Origin: JAGLCY01 sp965369705
GTDB taxonomy: Bacteria > Krumholzibacteriota > Krumholzibacteriia > LZORAL124-64-63
Length of the DNA: 28,956 bases
Direction of reading: 5' to 3'
NCBI GenBank assembly: GCA_965369705.1
Contig: CBDURF010000023.1
Span: forward strand, 1 to 28,956
Shown here: one piece after another, positions 15,115-21,486 of the stretch
Layout: each line of letters opens with the position of its first letter
Position numbering within the stretch: the first letter of the stretch is position 1
Program-made: the position numbers and the translations under genes
Notes under the pieces: generated by a model
The model's database searches: none
The model's input: the letters and a program-made list of their open reading frames with translations, nothing else
Told to the model about the DNA's origin: nothing

Positions 15115-16017
15115 TTAACGAGCCCCGTCACCTTTCAGGACCACCGACACGGTCGACAGCAGAATGCTGCCGTCCTGCCTGAACCCGGCCTTCTTGATGT
15201 ACTCGCGATCCAGTTCGACCTTGCGGCGTACCGAATTGACCCCGTCATCGTAGCCGTTGATGACCTGGGCCAGACCGGTGATGCCGGGCAACACCAGCAG
15301 CCGATCCAGGTAGTTGGGAATGTCATTTTCCCACTGCCGGACAAAGACCATGCGTTCGGGCCTCGGCCCGATGAGGCTCATTTCGCCTCGCAGCACGTTC
15401 AGAAACTGGGGCACTTCATCAAGCCGGCTGCGACGCAGGAATTTCCCGACGCGGGTGATTCGCACATCATTCACCTTGGCCAACTGGGGACCCCCGGCTT
15501 CGGCGTTGGTGCCCATGGTCCGCAGCTTGAAAACCTTGAAGGGACGTCCGGGCTGCAACACCTTCCGGCGATCCTCACCGGGAAAAGCATAGCGAGGGCG
15601 TCGGCGGTTGAGCCCGACCCTATCCTGTGAATAGAACACAGGGCCCGGCGAATCCAACTTGATGATCAGGGTCAGCAACGGGAGCATCAAACCGAAGATG
15701 ACCAAGGCCACCAGAGAAAACATTATGTCGAAGATCCGCTTGATGCCGAGATAGAAGGACCCATGCAGTCGGCTCAGATCAAGGCCCCGGTCGGAAACCG
15801 TTTCAATACGCGCGGTGAGTGAATCGAGCTTGTGGCCATGAAGACTCACGGTGTTGATCCGGGGCAGTACAGCCGCCGCCGCCCCGTTCAGACCCGCGAG
15901 TTCCGGATCGGAATGACCCGAATGACCCGGATTTTCCGGATATTCCGGATGATGTGGATCTCCCCTATCCATTTTGGCCCCCCCCGGGCTTCTTTTGGAA
16001 AATATTCTTTCTCGCAT
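15115..16017 (-). CDS. Bacterial sugar transferase (polyprenyl-phosphate sugar-1-phosphate transferase)
   Basis: About 300 residues. A disordered, His- and Pro-rich N-terminal ~90 residues precede a GIKRIFDI membrane-entry helix, one hydrophobic segment (SLVALVIFGLMLPLLTLI), then SPGPVFYSQDRVGL, FKLRTM and SRLDEVPQFLNVLRGEMSL with IGPRPE: the catalytic core of the PF02397 family (WcaJ/WbaP type). It starts glycan synthesis by putting a sugar phosphate on undecaprenyl phosphate. The multi-helix N-terminal domain of WcaJ is absent, so it is a short form. Start candidates are ATG 16017 (with GGTGGGGATC upstream), TTG 16029 and ATG 15972, which has a run of eight G on its coding strand just upstream. 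Confidence 0.9.
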   Translation of the reverse strand: MRERIFSKRSPGGAKMDRGDPHHPEYPENPGHSGHSDPELAGLNGAAAAVLPRINTVSLHGHKLDSLTARIETVSDRGLDLSRLHGSFYLGIKRIFDIMFSLVALVIFGLMLPLLTLIIKLDSPGPVFYSQDRVGLNRRRPRYAFPGEDRRKVLQPGRPFKVFKLRTMGTNAEAGGPQLAKVNDVRITRVGKFLRRSRLDEVPQFLNVLRGEMSLIGPRPERMVFVRQWENDIPNYLDRLLVLPGITGLAQVINGYDDGVNSVRRKVELDREYIKKAGFRQDGSILLSTVSVVLKGDGAR

Positions 16018-16087
16018 GATCCCCACCAATTACCCCTATGCGAATTTTCAGTCCGTCCAAACGGCTCTGATGCAGGTGCTTGTAAGG

Positions 16088-16116
16088 GGTTCCCGGATTC
16101 CCCCGAACCGGGTACC
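16088..16116. promoter_or_regulatory. Imperfect dyad in the sugar transferase leader
   Basis: GGTTCCCGG and CCGGGTACC (one mismatch) flank an 11-base spacer. It lies between the predicted start site and the gene and could be an operator or a leader hairpin. No function is shown. Confidence 0.35.
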
Positions 16117-16122
16117 TTGGTT

Positions 16123-16140
16123 GTAGAATTCTTATTCTAC
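16123..16140. promoter_or_regulatory. Operator-like dyad over the sugar transferase promoter
   Basis: GTAGAAT-TCTT-ATTCTAC is a perfect 7-base inverted repeat. Its one arm is the predicted minus-strand -10 box and the other covers the expected start site, a position where a repressor would block transcription. It lies in the 313-base AT-rich gap between two divergent genes. Confidence 0.45.
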
Positions 16141-16162
16141 ACGATTATGAATTATTCCGCAA
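16134..16162 (-). promoter_or_regulatory. Predicted sigma-70-type promoter for the sugar transferase
   Basis: On the minus strand TTGCGG (16157-16162) and TAGAAT (16134-16139) are 17 bases apart. The -10 is close to consensus, the -35 only shares TTG. The leader to the ATG would be about 110 bases. Confidence 0.45.
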
Positions 16163-16225
16163 CCTGAAAATTGTTGTTTCACCACATCTGACGTTCTGAT
16201 TTACATGGCAAATGATTTTTCCTGG

Positions 16226-16254
16226 TTGCCAAAAACCTCACACAACACCATTCT
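16226..16254 (+). promoter_or_regulatory. Weak candidate promoter for the second flippase-like gene
   Basis: TTGCCA (16226-16231) and CATTCT (16249-16254) with a 17-base spacer, 76 bases before the ATG at 16331. The -10 is poor, so this is only a candidate. Confidence 0.25.
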
Positions 16255-16330
16255 AACAAAGCTTGGGTACGGGCCTCATTAAGGAAAACTTCACAATTTT
16301 TGACCTTTCGTCCGTTGGTGCCGGTGTCTC

Positions 16331-17323
16331 ATGAAACTACCCCGTCATTTGACTTCCCGCTCATTCGCCGTGATCGGCTTCTCCGTGGCCCTTTACGCCG
16401 CACTGGCCCTCATTTTTGGCTGGGAAGATATCCGCCGGGAACTTGCCGGTTATCCTTCCTGGCAACTTGGTGTCTTGGCCGGTCTTTCCCTGGTGAATTA
16501 CGGACTGAGATTTTGGCGCTGGGAGGTTTATCTGCGGGCTCTGGGTTCCCGGATCCCCTTCCGGGAATCGGTCGGACTCTATTTCGCCACCTACGTCATG
16601 GTCATCACACCGGGGAAGATCGGGGAAATCTTCAAGGCCGGCATCCTGCGGGAAAAGTTCGGGGTGCCCCTGGCCAAAGGCCTGCCCATCGTCCTCGCGG
16701 AACGAATCTACGATTTTCTGGCCGTGCTGATCCTGGCGGCGGCGGGAGTATTCTTCTGGCCCGGCCCGATGACCGGCCTGGCCACGGGACTTGTCGCGGC
16801 TGCTTCAGTTCCCCTGTTCCTGGCCCTGTTCCAGAACCGGGGCATCAGGACCCGACTGCTCGGCCGGGCCGCCCGGTCCGAACTTCTGGCCCGCCATCGT
16901 GTGGGTCTGGACGATGCCATGGATTCCTTGAGCCGCCTGCTCGGGGTGAAGCAGGCCCTGTTCTCCCTGACTCTGTCGACCCTGGCCTGGATGTGCGAAT
17001 GCCTGGGGTTGTGGCTCGTGTGTCGCGGGCTCGGTGTCCCGGTGCCGCTGGGTGAGGCATTTTTCGTCTATGCGGCGGGCACGCTGGTGGGATCCCTGTC
17101 GTTTTTGCCGGGAGGATTGGGCGGAACCGAGGCGACCATCATATGGCTGCTCGGCACCCTGGCAATACCGGGTGCGACGGGCGCTGCTGTGGCCCTGTTG
17201 GTTCGCTTGTTCACCCTGTGGCTGGCCGTGATCATCGGCCTGATCTTCTTCCTGGCTTTCCGCAGCATCCTCTTCGGTGGGGACGAGGAATCCTCCGGCC
17301 CGGGTGAAGCGGGCAAGACATGA
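16331..17323 (+). CDS. Flippase-like/LPG synthase transmembrane-region family protein (AglD/UPF0104)
   Basis: A 330-residue polytopic protein with about eight hydrophobic helices. RFWRWEVYLRALG, then YFATYVMVITPGKIGEIFKAGILRE, VLAERIYDFLAVLIL and the late GSLSFLPGGLGGTEATI are the marks of this family. It has no C-terminal synthetase domain, so it is not an MprF that loads lysine on lipid. In this setting (polysaccharide genes either side) a role in moving or modifying polyprenyl-linked sugars is a reasonable inference. The ATG at 16331 has no strong ribosome site. Its stop is 3 bases from the stop of the convergent export gene. Composition is like the rest of the window, unlike the relative at 7601. 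Confidence 0.85.
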   Translation: MKLPRHLTSRSFAVIGFSVALYAALALIFGWEDIRRELAGYPSWQLGVLAGLSLVNYGLRFWRWEVYLRALGSRIPFRESVGLYFATYVMVITPGKIGEIFKAGILREKFGVPLAKGLPIVLAERIYDFLAVLILAAAGVFFWPGPMTGLATGLVAAASVPLFLALFQNRGIRTRLLGRAARSELLARHRVGLDDAMDSLSRLLGVKQALFSLTLSTLAWMCECLGLWLVCRGLGVPVPLGEAFFVYAAGTLVGSLSFLPGGLGGTEATIIWLLGTLAIPGATGAAVALLVRLFTLWLAVIIGLIFFLAFRSILFGGDEESSGPGEAGKT

Positions 17324-17326
17324 GGG

Positions 17327-18328
17327 CTAGTCGTTCACGAGTCGGTCGTAGCCGATCAGGATGGTGATGAAAGACGCCAGCGCAATCAGGACCCGGGGCA
17401 CGTAGGTCCAGAACCAGCCGAGCCGGTCGTACTTAACGTGAAGTGTGTCGCCGGGATAGACTTGTGGATTTCCCAGCGGATCCCCTTTTTGAAGGTAATC
17501 TTCGAGATTCACCAGGGTGGACATGGCCTTGCCACCGTCCTCATGAACCCACCAGACCACCTTGATGTCGGCCGTCTCGTTGGGGGCGCCTGCAAGCATG
17601 AGGACATCCAGCATGGGCATGGGATCCTCAATGGGTACGATCGTGGGAACCTCCACTCCCCCGAATACCTTGACCCCCTCGGTCGGGGGAACTCCGGAGG
17701 TCCCCTCCAGCAGGGTGGGAATGATCAGGGTGTCACCATTGCGCATCACGAAGACCGGTATTGTCCGTCCCTCCATGACCCCGGCCAGGTCGATGGAGTG
17801 GACCTTCGGTATCCCATCCTCCTCACGGATAATCCGGGCGAGTCTGAGATCCGCGTTGGCGGCCGGGCCGCCGGCCGAACGAATGACATCCCACAGGGAA
17901 GGCAACTCTTCGAAGAGCTGAACGCCGGGACGGGAGACCGCGCCCATCACGTAGATTTTGGTGGCCCCACTGCGGCGTACTTCCAGGTGCAGGGTATCGA
18001 GATCGTCGGGGTAGAACAAACGCAATTTCTGCTTGATGAAAAGGGTCGCCTCGGACACGGACATTCCGGCCAGGGGAACTTCTCCGACCTGGGGTATGTT
18101 CGCCCGGCCGGCCGGGTCGAGAACCAGTTCAGCGGCCAGATCGGGCCTTCCCGGCACGGACAACTTGATGGTGTCTCCAGCCTGCAGGATCGTCGGGGAG
18201 TCACCCATATCCTGGCCCAGGACCAGCAGGGGATTCAGCAAAAAAGAAAACAGGACGATCCAGGCGACAGGCCGTCGCCAGGAACGGCAAGGTGTCGCGA
18301 TTGTCGGCCCAAAAATTTGGTTCCTCAT
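17327..18328 (-). CDS. Wza-like polysaccharide export protein (Poly_export plus SLBB)
   Basis: About 333 residues. A signal peptide (WIVLFSFLLNPLLVLGQ) is followed by a Poly_export domain (ILQAGDTIKLSVPGRPDL, then a PQVGEVPLAGMSVSEA block), an SLBB domain (KIYVMGAVSRPGVQLFEE, LWDVIRSAGG), a second weaker repeat (VKVFGGVEVP, MLDVLMLAGAP) and a C-terminal hydrophobic helix. These proteins form the periplasm-spanning export channel. No lipobox Cys is seen at the signal cleavage site, unlike E. coli Wza. The ATG at 18328 is preferred because GGAGGG lies upstream; an ATG at 18352 would overlap the epimerase stop. No Wzc kinase or polymerase is adjacent. Confidence 0.87.
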   Translation of the reverse strand: MRNQIFGPTIATPCRSWRRPVAWIVLFSFLLNPLLVLGQDMGDSPTILQAGDTIKLSVPGRPDLAAELVLDPAGRANIPQVGEVPLAGMSVSEATLFIKQKLRLFYPDDLDTLHLEVRRSGATKIYVMGAVSRPGVQLFEELPSLWDVIRSAGGPAANADLRLARIIREEDGIPKVHSIDLAGVMEGRTIPVFVMRNGDTLIIPTLLEGTSGVPPTEGVKVFGGVEVPTIVPIEDPMPMLDVLMLAGAPNETADIKVVWWVHEDGGKAMSTLVNLEDYLQKGDPLGNPQVYPGDTLHVKYDRLGWFWTYVPRVLIALASFITILIGYDRLVND

Positions 18329-18344
18329 GCCGGCCCTCCGTCCC

Positions 18345-19283
18345 TCAGACATTTTCCCGATACCAATTCACGGTTCTTTCCAGACCCTGATCGAGATCGA
18401 CGGATCCCAGGTATTCCAGGTATTTGCGCGCCAAGCTGACGTCTGCCTGGGAATGCATCACGTCACCCGGACGTGATGCATCATACCGGGGTTCGATGTC
18501 CGTGCCAATGAGATCCCGTATCTGGAGACAGAGATCTTTCACGGTGATCCGCCCACCCAGGGCGATGTTGTACGAACGACCTCCGGCCTCGGGCCTGGCG
18601 GCGCAGGCGGCCAGGTTGGCTTCCACCACGTTCTGGATGTAGGTGAAATCCCGGGACTGCAGGCCATCCCCGTGAATGACAGGAGGCTCACCAGCCAGAA
18701 AGGCGGTGATGAACTTGGGCACCACGGCTGCATATTGGCTGTTGGGATCCTGCCGGGGGCCGAACACGTTGAAGTATCTCAACCCGATGGTGCTCAGCCC
18801 GTAGAGATTGTTGAAGACGGCGCCGTACAACTCCCCCACCCGCTTGCTGACGGCGTAGGGGGACATGGGCCGGGGCTGCATCCCCTCGTGCTTGGGCAAT
18901 TCCTCGGTGTCCCCGTATACGGAACTGCTGGCGGCGAAAACGACCCTTCTCACTCCCTGCTGATGAGCCCCCCAGAACACCCGCAGGGTGCCGCCTATAT
19001 TGTGTTCGTCACTTGTCAGGGGATCCGCCACGCTGCGTGGAACACTGGGCAGTGCCGCCTGGTGGAACACGCAGTCCACACCCGTACTGCATTTCATGAC
19101 CGTGTCGATATCCGTGATGGAACCCTCGTGGAACTCCAGGTCGTCGATGATATCATCGATATTTTCTTCGCGGCCGGTGGAAAGGTTGTCCAACACCACG
19201 ACCTCGTGGCCCCGCGTCACCAGCTCACGGCTGAGATGCGATCCGATGAAGCCCGCGCCTCCGGTCACCAGATATTTGCTCAT
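18345..19283 (-). CDS. NAD-dependent UDP-sugar 4-epimerase (GalE/WbpP-like SDR)
   Basis: A 312-residue extended short-chain dehydrogenase. VTGGAGFIGSHL (~6-17) is the NAD-binding motif, AASSSVYGDTEELP carries the catalytic Ser, and Tyr143/Lys147 (YAVSK) complete the site. LPSVPRSVADP resembles the UDP-GlcNAc/GlcNAcA 4-epimerases WbpP and TviC. Next to a UDP-HexNAc dehydrogenase it would interconvert the gluco and galacto forms of a UDP-HexNAc or its uronic acid. It starts 37 bases after the dehydrogenase and its stop region borders the export gene, so the three form one operon. Exact substrate is inferred. Confidence 0.88.
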   Translation of the reverse strand: MSKYLVTGGAGFIGSHLSRELVTRGHEVVVLDNLSTGREENIDDIIDDLEFHEGSITDIDTVMKCSTGVDCVFHQAALPSVPRSVADPLTSDEHNIGGTLRVFWGAHQQGVRRVVFAASSSVYGDTEELPKHEGMQPRPMSPYAVSKRVGELYGAVFNNLYGLSTIGLRYFNVFGPRQDPNSQYAAVVPKFITAFLAGEPPVIHGDGLQSRDFTYIQNVVEANLAACAARPEAGGRSYNIALGGRITVKDLCLQIRDLIGTDIEPRYDASRPGDVMHSQADVSLARKYLEYLGSVDLDQGLERTVNWYRENV

Positions 19284-19320
19284 AACGTAGAATTCCCTTC
19301 ACGCGGGATCCGCACCCGGT

Positions 19321-20619
19321 TCACAGCTTGATCAGATCCTCGGATTCGTGGCCCTTGAGAGCGTTGCGCGTATCGATGATCACCGGCCCGGCACCCAACA
19401 GCAAGGTATGGTCAACCGTCGGATGCGGAGTCACGATCACCGCCGCATCGAAAGCAGCCAAGCCCTCCGGCGACCACTCCTCCAGCCGGGTACTGTGGAT
19501 CGCAGCGTGCAGAGACTTCACATACGGATCGTACCATGAGGTCTCGGCGCCGAGATTTGCGAGCATCTCCAGAATATCCAGGGCGGGGGATTCTCGCATG
19601 TCGTCGATCCCGGGTTTGTAGGCCACGCCCACCACGAGCACTTTGCTGCCGTTGACGGCCTTACGCCGATTGTTCAATCCCTGGGTGATGAGCTTCATGA
19701 CGTGACGGGGCATGTAGCCGTTGATCTGCCCGGCCAGTTCGATGAAGCGGGCCTCGGAGCCGGCCTGCTTGGCTTTCCAGGACAGATAGAACGGATCTAT
19801 GGGAATGCAGTGGCCGCCCAGGCCGGGACCGGGATAGAAGGGCATGAAACCGAACGGTTTGGTCGCGGCGCCGTCGATGACTTCCCAGACATCAATATCC
19901 ATGGCGCTGCACATCAGGGCGATTTCGTTGACCAGCCCGATGTTCACGCTGCGGAAGGTGTTCTCCAGCAGCTTGACCGTCTCGGCCACCCGGACCGAGG
20001 AAACGGGGACCACCGTGTCCATCACCTGGCCGTAAAGGTGCCGGGCCACCTCGGTGCAATTCGGCGTGACGCCACCGACGACCTTGGGGATATTGATCGT
20101 GTGGTAGGTCGGATTCCCTGGATCGACCCGTTCCGGCGAAAAGGCGAGGAAGAAATCCTTTCCCACCTCGAAACCGTCTTCACTCAACAAGGGCAGGATG
20201 ACCTCTTCGGTCGTTCCGGGATAGGTGGTGCTTTCCAGGATCACCAGCAGACCGGCGTGCATGCTCGCGGCGATGGAGTCCACGGCCGCCTGGATATAGG
20301 AGATGTCCGGATCCCGGGTCTTGCTCAAGGGAGTCGGCACGCAGATGTTCACGCTGTCCATGTTTGCCAGCTCGGAGAAATCATCGGTCGCCGTCAAATG
20401 GCCCGACCGCACGACTGCGGCCAACTCGTCGCCGGCGATATCGATGATGTAGCTGTCACCCGCATTGACGGCGGCGACCTTGGTTGGATCCAGATCGAAG
20501 CCGGTCACCCGGAAACCTGCCTTGGCGTAGGAAACGGCCAGGGGCAACCCCACATAGCCCAAGCCGAGAACGCCGAGCCGGGCTTCCTTGTTGTCCAATT
20601 TTTTGATTATCTGCTGCAT
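19321..20619 (-). CDS. wbpA: UDP-N-acetylhexosamine 6-dehydrogenase (WbpA/TviB-like)
   Basis: A 432-residue NAD-dependent UDP-sugar dehydrogenase that oxidises C6 to a carboxylate in two steps. GLGYVG at 19-24 is the NAD site, ICVPTPL and ESTTYPGTTEE follow, and Cys271 in GGHCIPIDP is the catalytic thiol. The FYLSWKA ending of that block fits the WbpA/TviB group for UDP-GlcNAc better than glucose dehydrogenases. The ATG at 20619 was preferred over one at 20625 because GAGGA then sits at normal distance. The product, a UDP-GlcNAcA-type sugar, is acted on by the epimerase next door. The exact sugar is inferred. Confidence 0.87.
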   Translation of the reverse strand: MQQIIKKLDNKEARLGVLGLGYVGLPLAVSYAKAGFRVTGFDLDPTKVAAVNAGDSYIIDIAGDELAAVVRSGHLTATDDFSELANMDSVNICVPTPLSKTRDPDISYIQAAVDSIAASMHAGLLVILESTTYPGTTEEVILPLLSEDGFEVGKDFFLAFSPERVDPGNPTYHTINIPKVVGGVTPNCTEVARHLYGQVMDTVVPVSSVRVAETVKLLENTFRSVNIGLVNEIALMCSAMDIDVWEVIDGAATKPFGFMPFYPGPGLGGHCIPIDPFYLSWKAKQAGSEARFIELAGQINGYMPRHVMKLITQGLNNRRKAVNGSKVLVVGVAYKPGIDDMRESPALDILEMLANLGAETSWYDPYVKSLHAAIHSTRLEEWSPEGLAAFDAAVIVTPHPTVDHTLLLGAGPVIIDTRNALKGHESEDLIKL

Positions 20620-20716
20620 GGTCATTCCTCGGCATGATTGAAGGCAAGGACCGCTGACATGGGACCTCGCCGCGGCGGGATCCTTCCACTTGATTTTCGG
20701 CAATCATGGCCGCCGG

Positions 20717-20746
20717 TTGATAGGTTGTGGGGAAAATTTTCGACAA
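20717..20746 (-). promoter_or_regulatory. Candidate promoter for the dehydrogenase-epimerase-export operon
   Basis: On the minus strand TTGTCG (20741-20746) and TATCAA (20717-20722) with an 18-base spacer, ~98 bases before the ATG. Each box matches consensus at four of six positions. Confidence 0.3.
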
Positions 20747-20756
20747 GGGTCCCGGA

Positions 20757-21125
20757 TTATTGACCCTGGTTCCGGATTTCCCCCAGCAGACGGCGCATTT
20801 CCGACCTGATTTCCCTCATTTCCACCACTTTGTAATACAAACGCCGCAGAACCGAAAGGATAAAAAGGGCCATCAGAATCAGGGCTCCCCGCCGGAACCA
20901 GGGGTTGAGAGCGGCGCCGTGGGAAGTGAACAGGCCGTCGATGGTTCGGGTGAACATAACCAGGGTCGCGCAAAAAACCACCAACAATACGGCGTGGACC
21001 AGTCCGCTGGCGAAATCCTCCCGGCAGCGTAGATACTGCCGCAGCGGAAAATTTCCGGCGCTGCCGTCCCGGAACCGGGATTCGAACAGCTCGGATTTTC
21101 TACGGGATCTCTTCAAAATCAGCAT
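20757..21125 (-). CDS. Small two-helix membrane protein, unknown
   Basis: A 122-residue protein that I do not recognise. A basic N-terminal ~40 residues lead into a hydrophobic helix (LVHAVLLVVFCATLVMF), a short loop, a second helix (GALILMALFILSVL) and a charged C-terminal helix (VEMREIRSEMRRLLGEIRN) that could form a coiled coil. It starts with ATG at 21125 (GTG at 21128 also possible) and overlaps the end of the gene before it by 26 bases, so the two are likely made together and may act as partners. Confidence 0.55.
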   Translation of the reverse strand: MLILKRSRRKSELFESRFRDGSAGNFPLRQYLRCREDFASGLVHAVLLVVFCATLVMFTRTIDGLFTSHGAALNPWFRRGALILMALFILSVLRRLYYKVVEMREIRSEMRRLLGEIRNQGQ

Positions 21126-21312
21126 CACTGATATCCTGTTCCGTCAGATCCTCCATGGTTTGGGTAGGCTGCGAGGCGCTACTTTCCGTTGACCCGCCGG
21201 AGGTCCTGGAGGATCGAGCCCGGCCGACATGACCCGTGGACTTCAGGGCAAGATAAAGTCGGCGGCCCAGCAGGCCGAGAAAAAAGAGAAGAATGAGCCG
21301 CAAAATAAACAT
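21100..21312 (-). CDS. Small membrane-anchored protein with acidic tail, unknown
   Basis: A 70-residue protein. One N-terminal hydrophobic helix (FILRLILLFFLGLLG) is followed by a basic stretch, a Ser/Thr-rich linker and an acidic tail ending DISDADFEEIP. I recognise no family. The ATG at 21312 has GGGTGA upstream. It lies 22 bases after tRNA-Arg(CCG), so it may be transcribed with it, and its end overlaps the next small gene. The single-helix, acidic-tail layout suggests a small partner or regulator, which is inference. Confidence 0.5.
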   Translation of the reverse strand: MFILRLILLFFLGLLGRRLYLALKSTGHVGRARSSRTSGGSTESSASQPTQTMEDLTEQDISDADFEEIP

Positions 21313-21333
21313 TGTTCACCCGGATGGGTTGGG

Positions 21334-21410
21334 TGGTACGCCCGGCGGGATTCGAACCCACGACCTTCTGCTCCGGAGGCAGACGCTCTATCCAGCTGAG
21401 CTACGGGCGC
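21334..21410 (-). tRNA. tRNA-Arg(CCG)
   Basis: On the minus strand the acceptor GCGCCCG (5' base at 21410) pairs with CGGGCGT. The anticodon stem TCTGC/GCAGA encloses CTCCGGA with anticodon CCG (plus-strand 21374-21376). The T loop is TTCGAAT, followed by A and an encoded CCA ending at 21334. Confidence 0.97.
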
Positions 21411-21425
21411 ACCTGTGGTCGCGGA

Positions 21426-21454
21426 ATTATGGAACATGAAGAGGGTAACGTCAA
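21426..21454 (-). promoter_or_regulatory. Predicted promoter for tRNA-Arg(CCG)
   Basis: On the minus strand TTGACG (21449-21454) and CATAAT (21426-21431) are exactly 17 bases apart, and the -10 ends 15 bases before the tRNA. Both boxes match consensus at five of six positions. Confidence 0.65.
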
Positions 21455-21486
21455 ATTCCTTGTCGTCAAGCGGGACACCCGAACGG

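Noticed and set aside
16120..16140. The GTAGAAT dyad as a transcription terminator
   Set aside because: Both neighbours run away from it, the stem is AT-rich, and no T tract follows; the promoter position fits an operator better.
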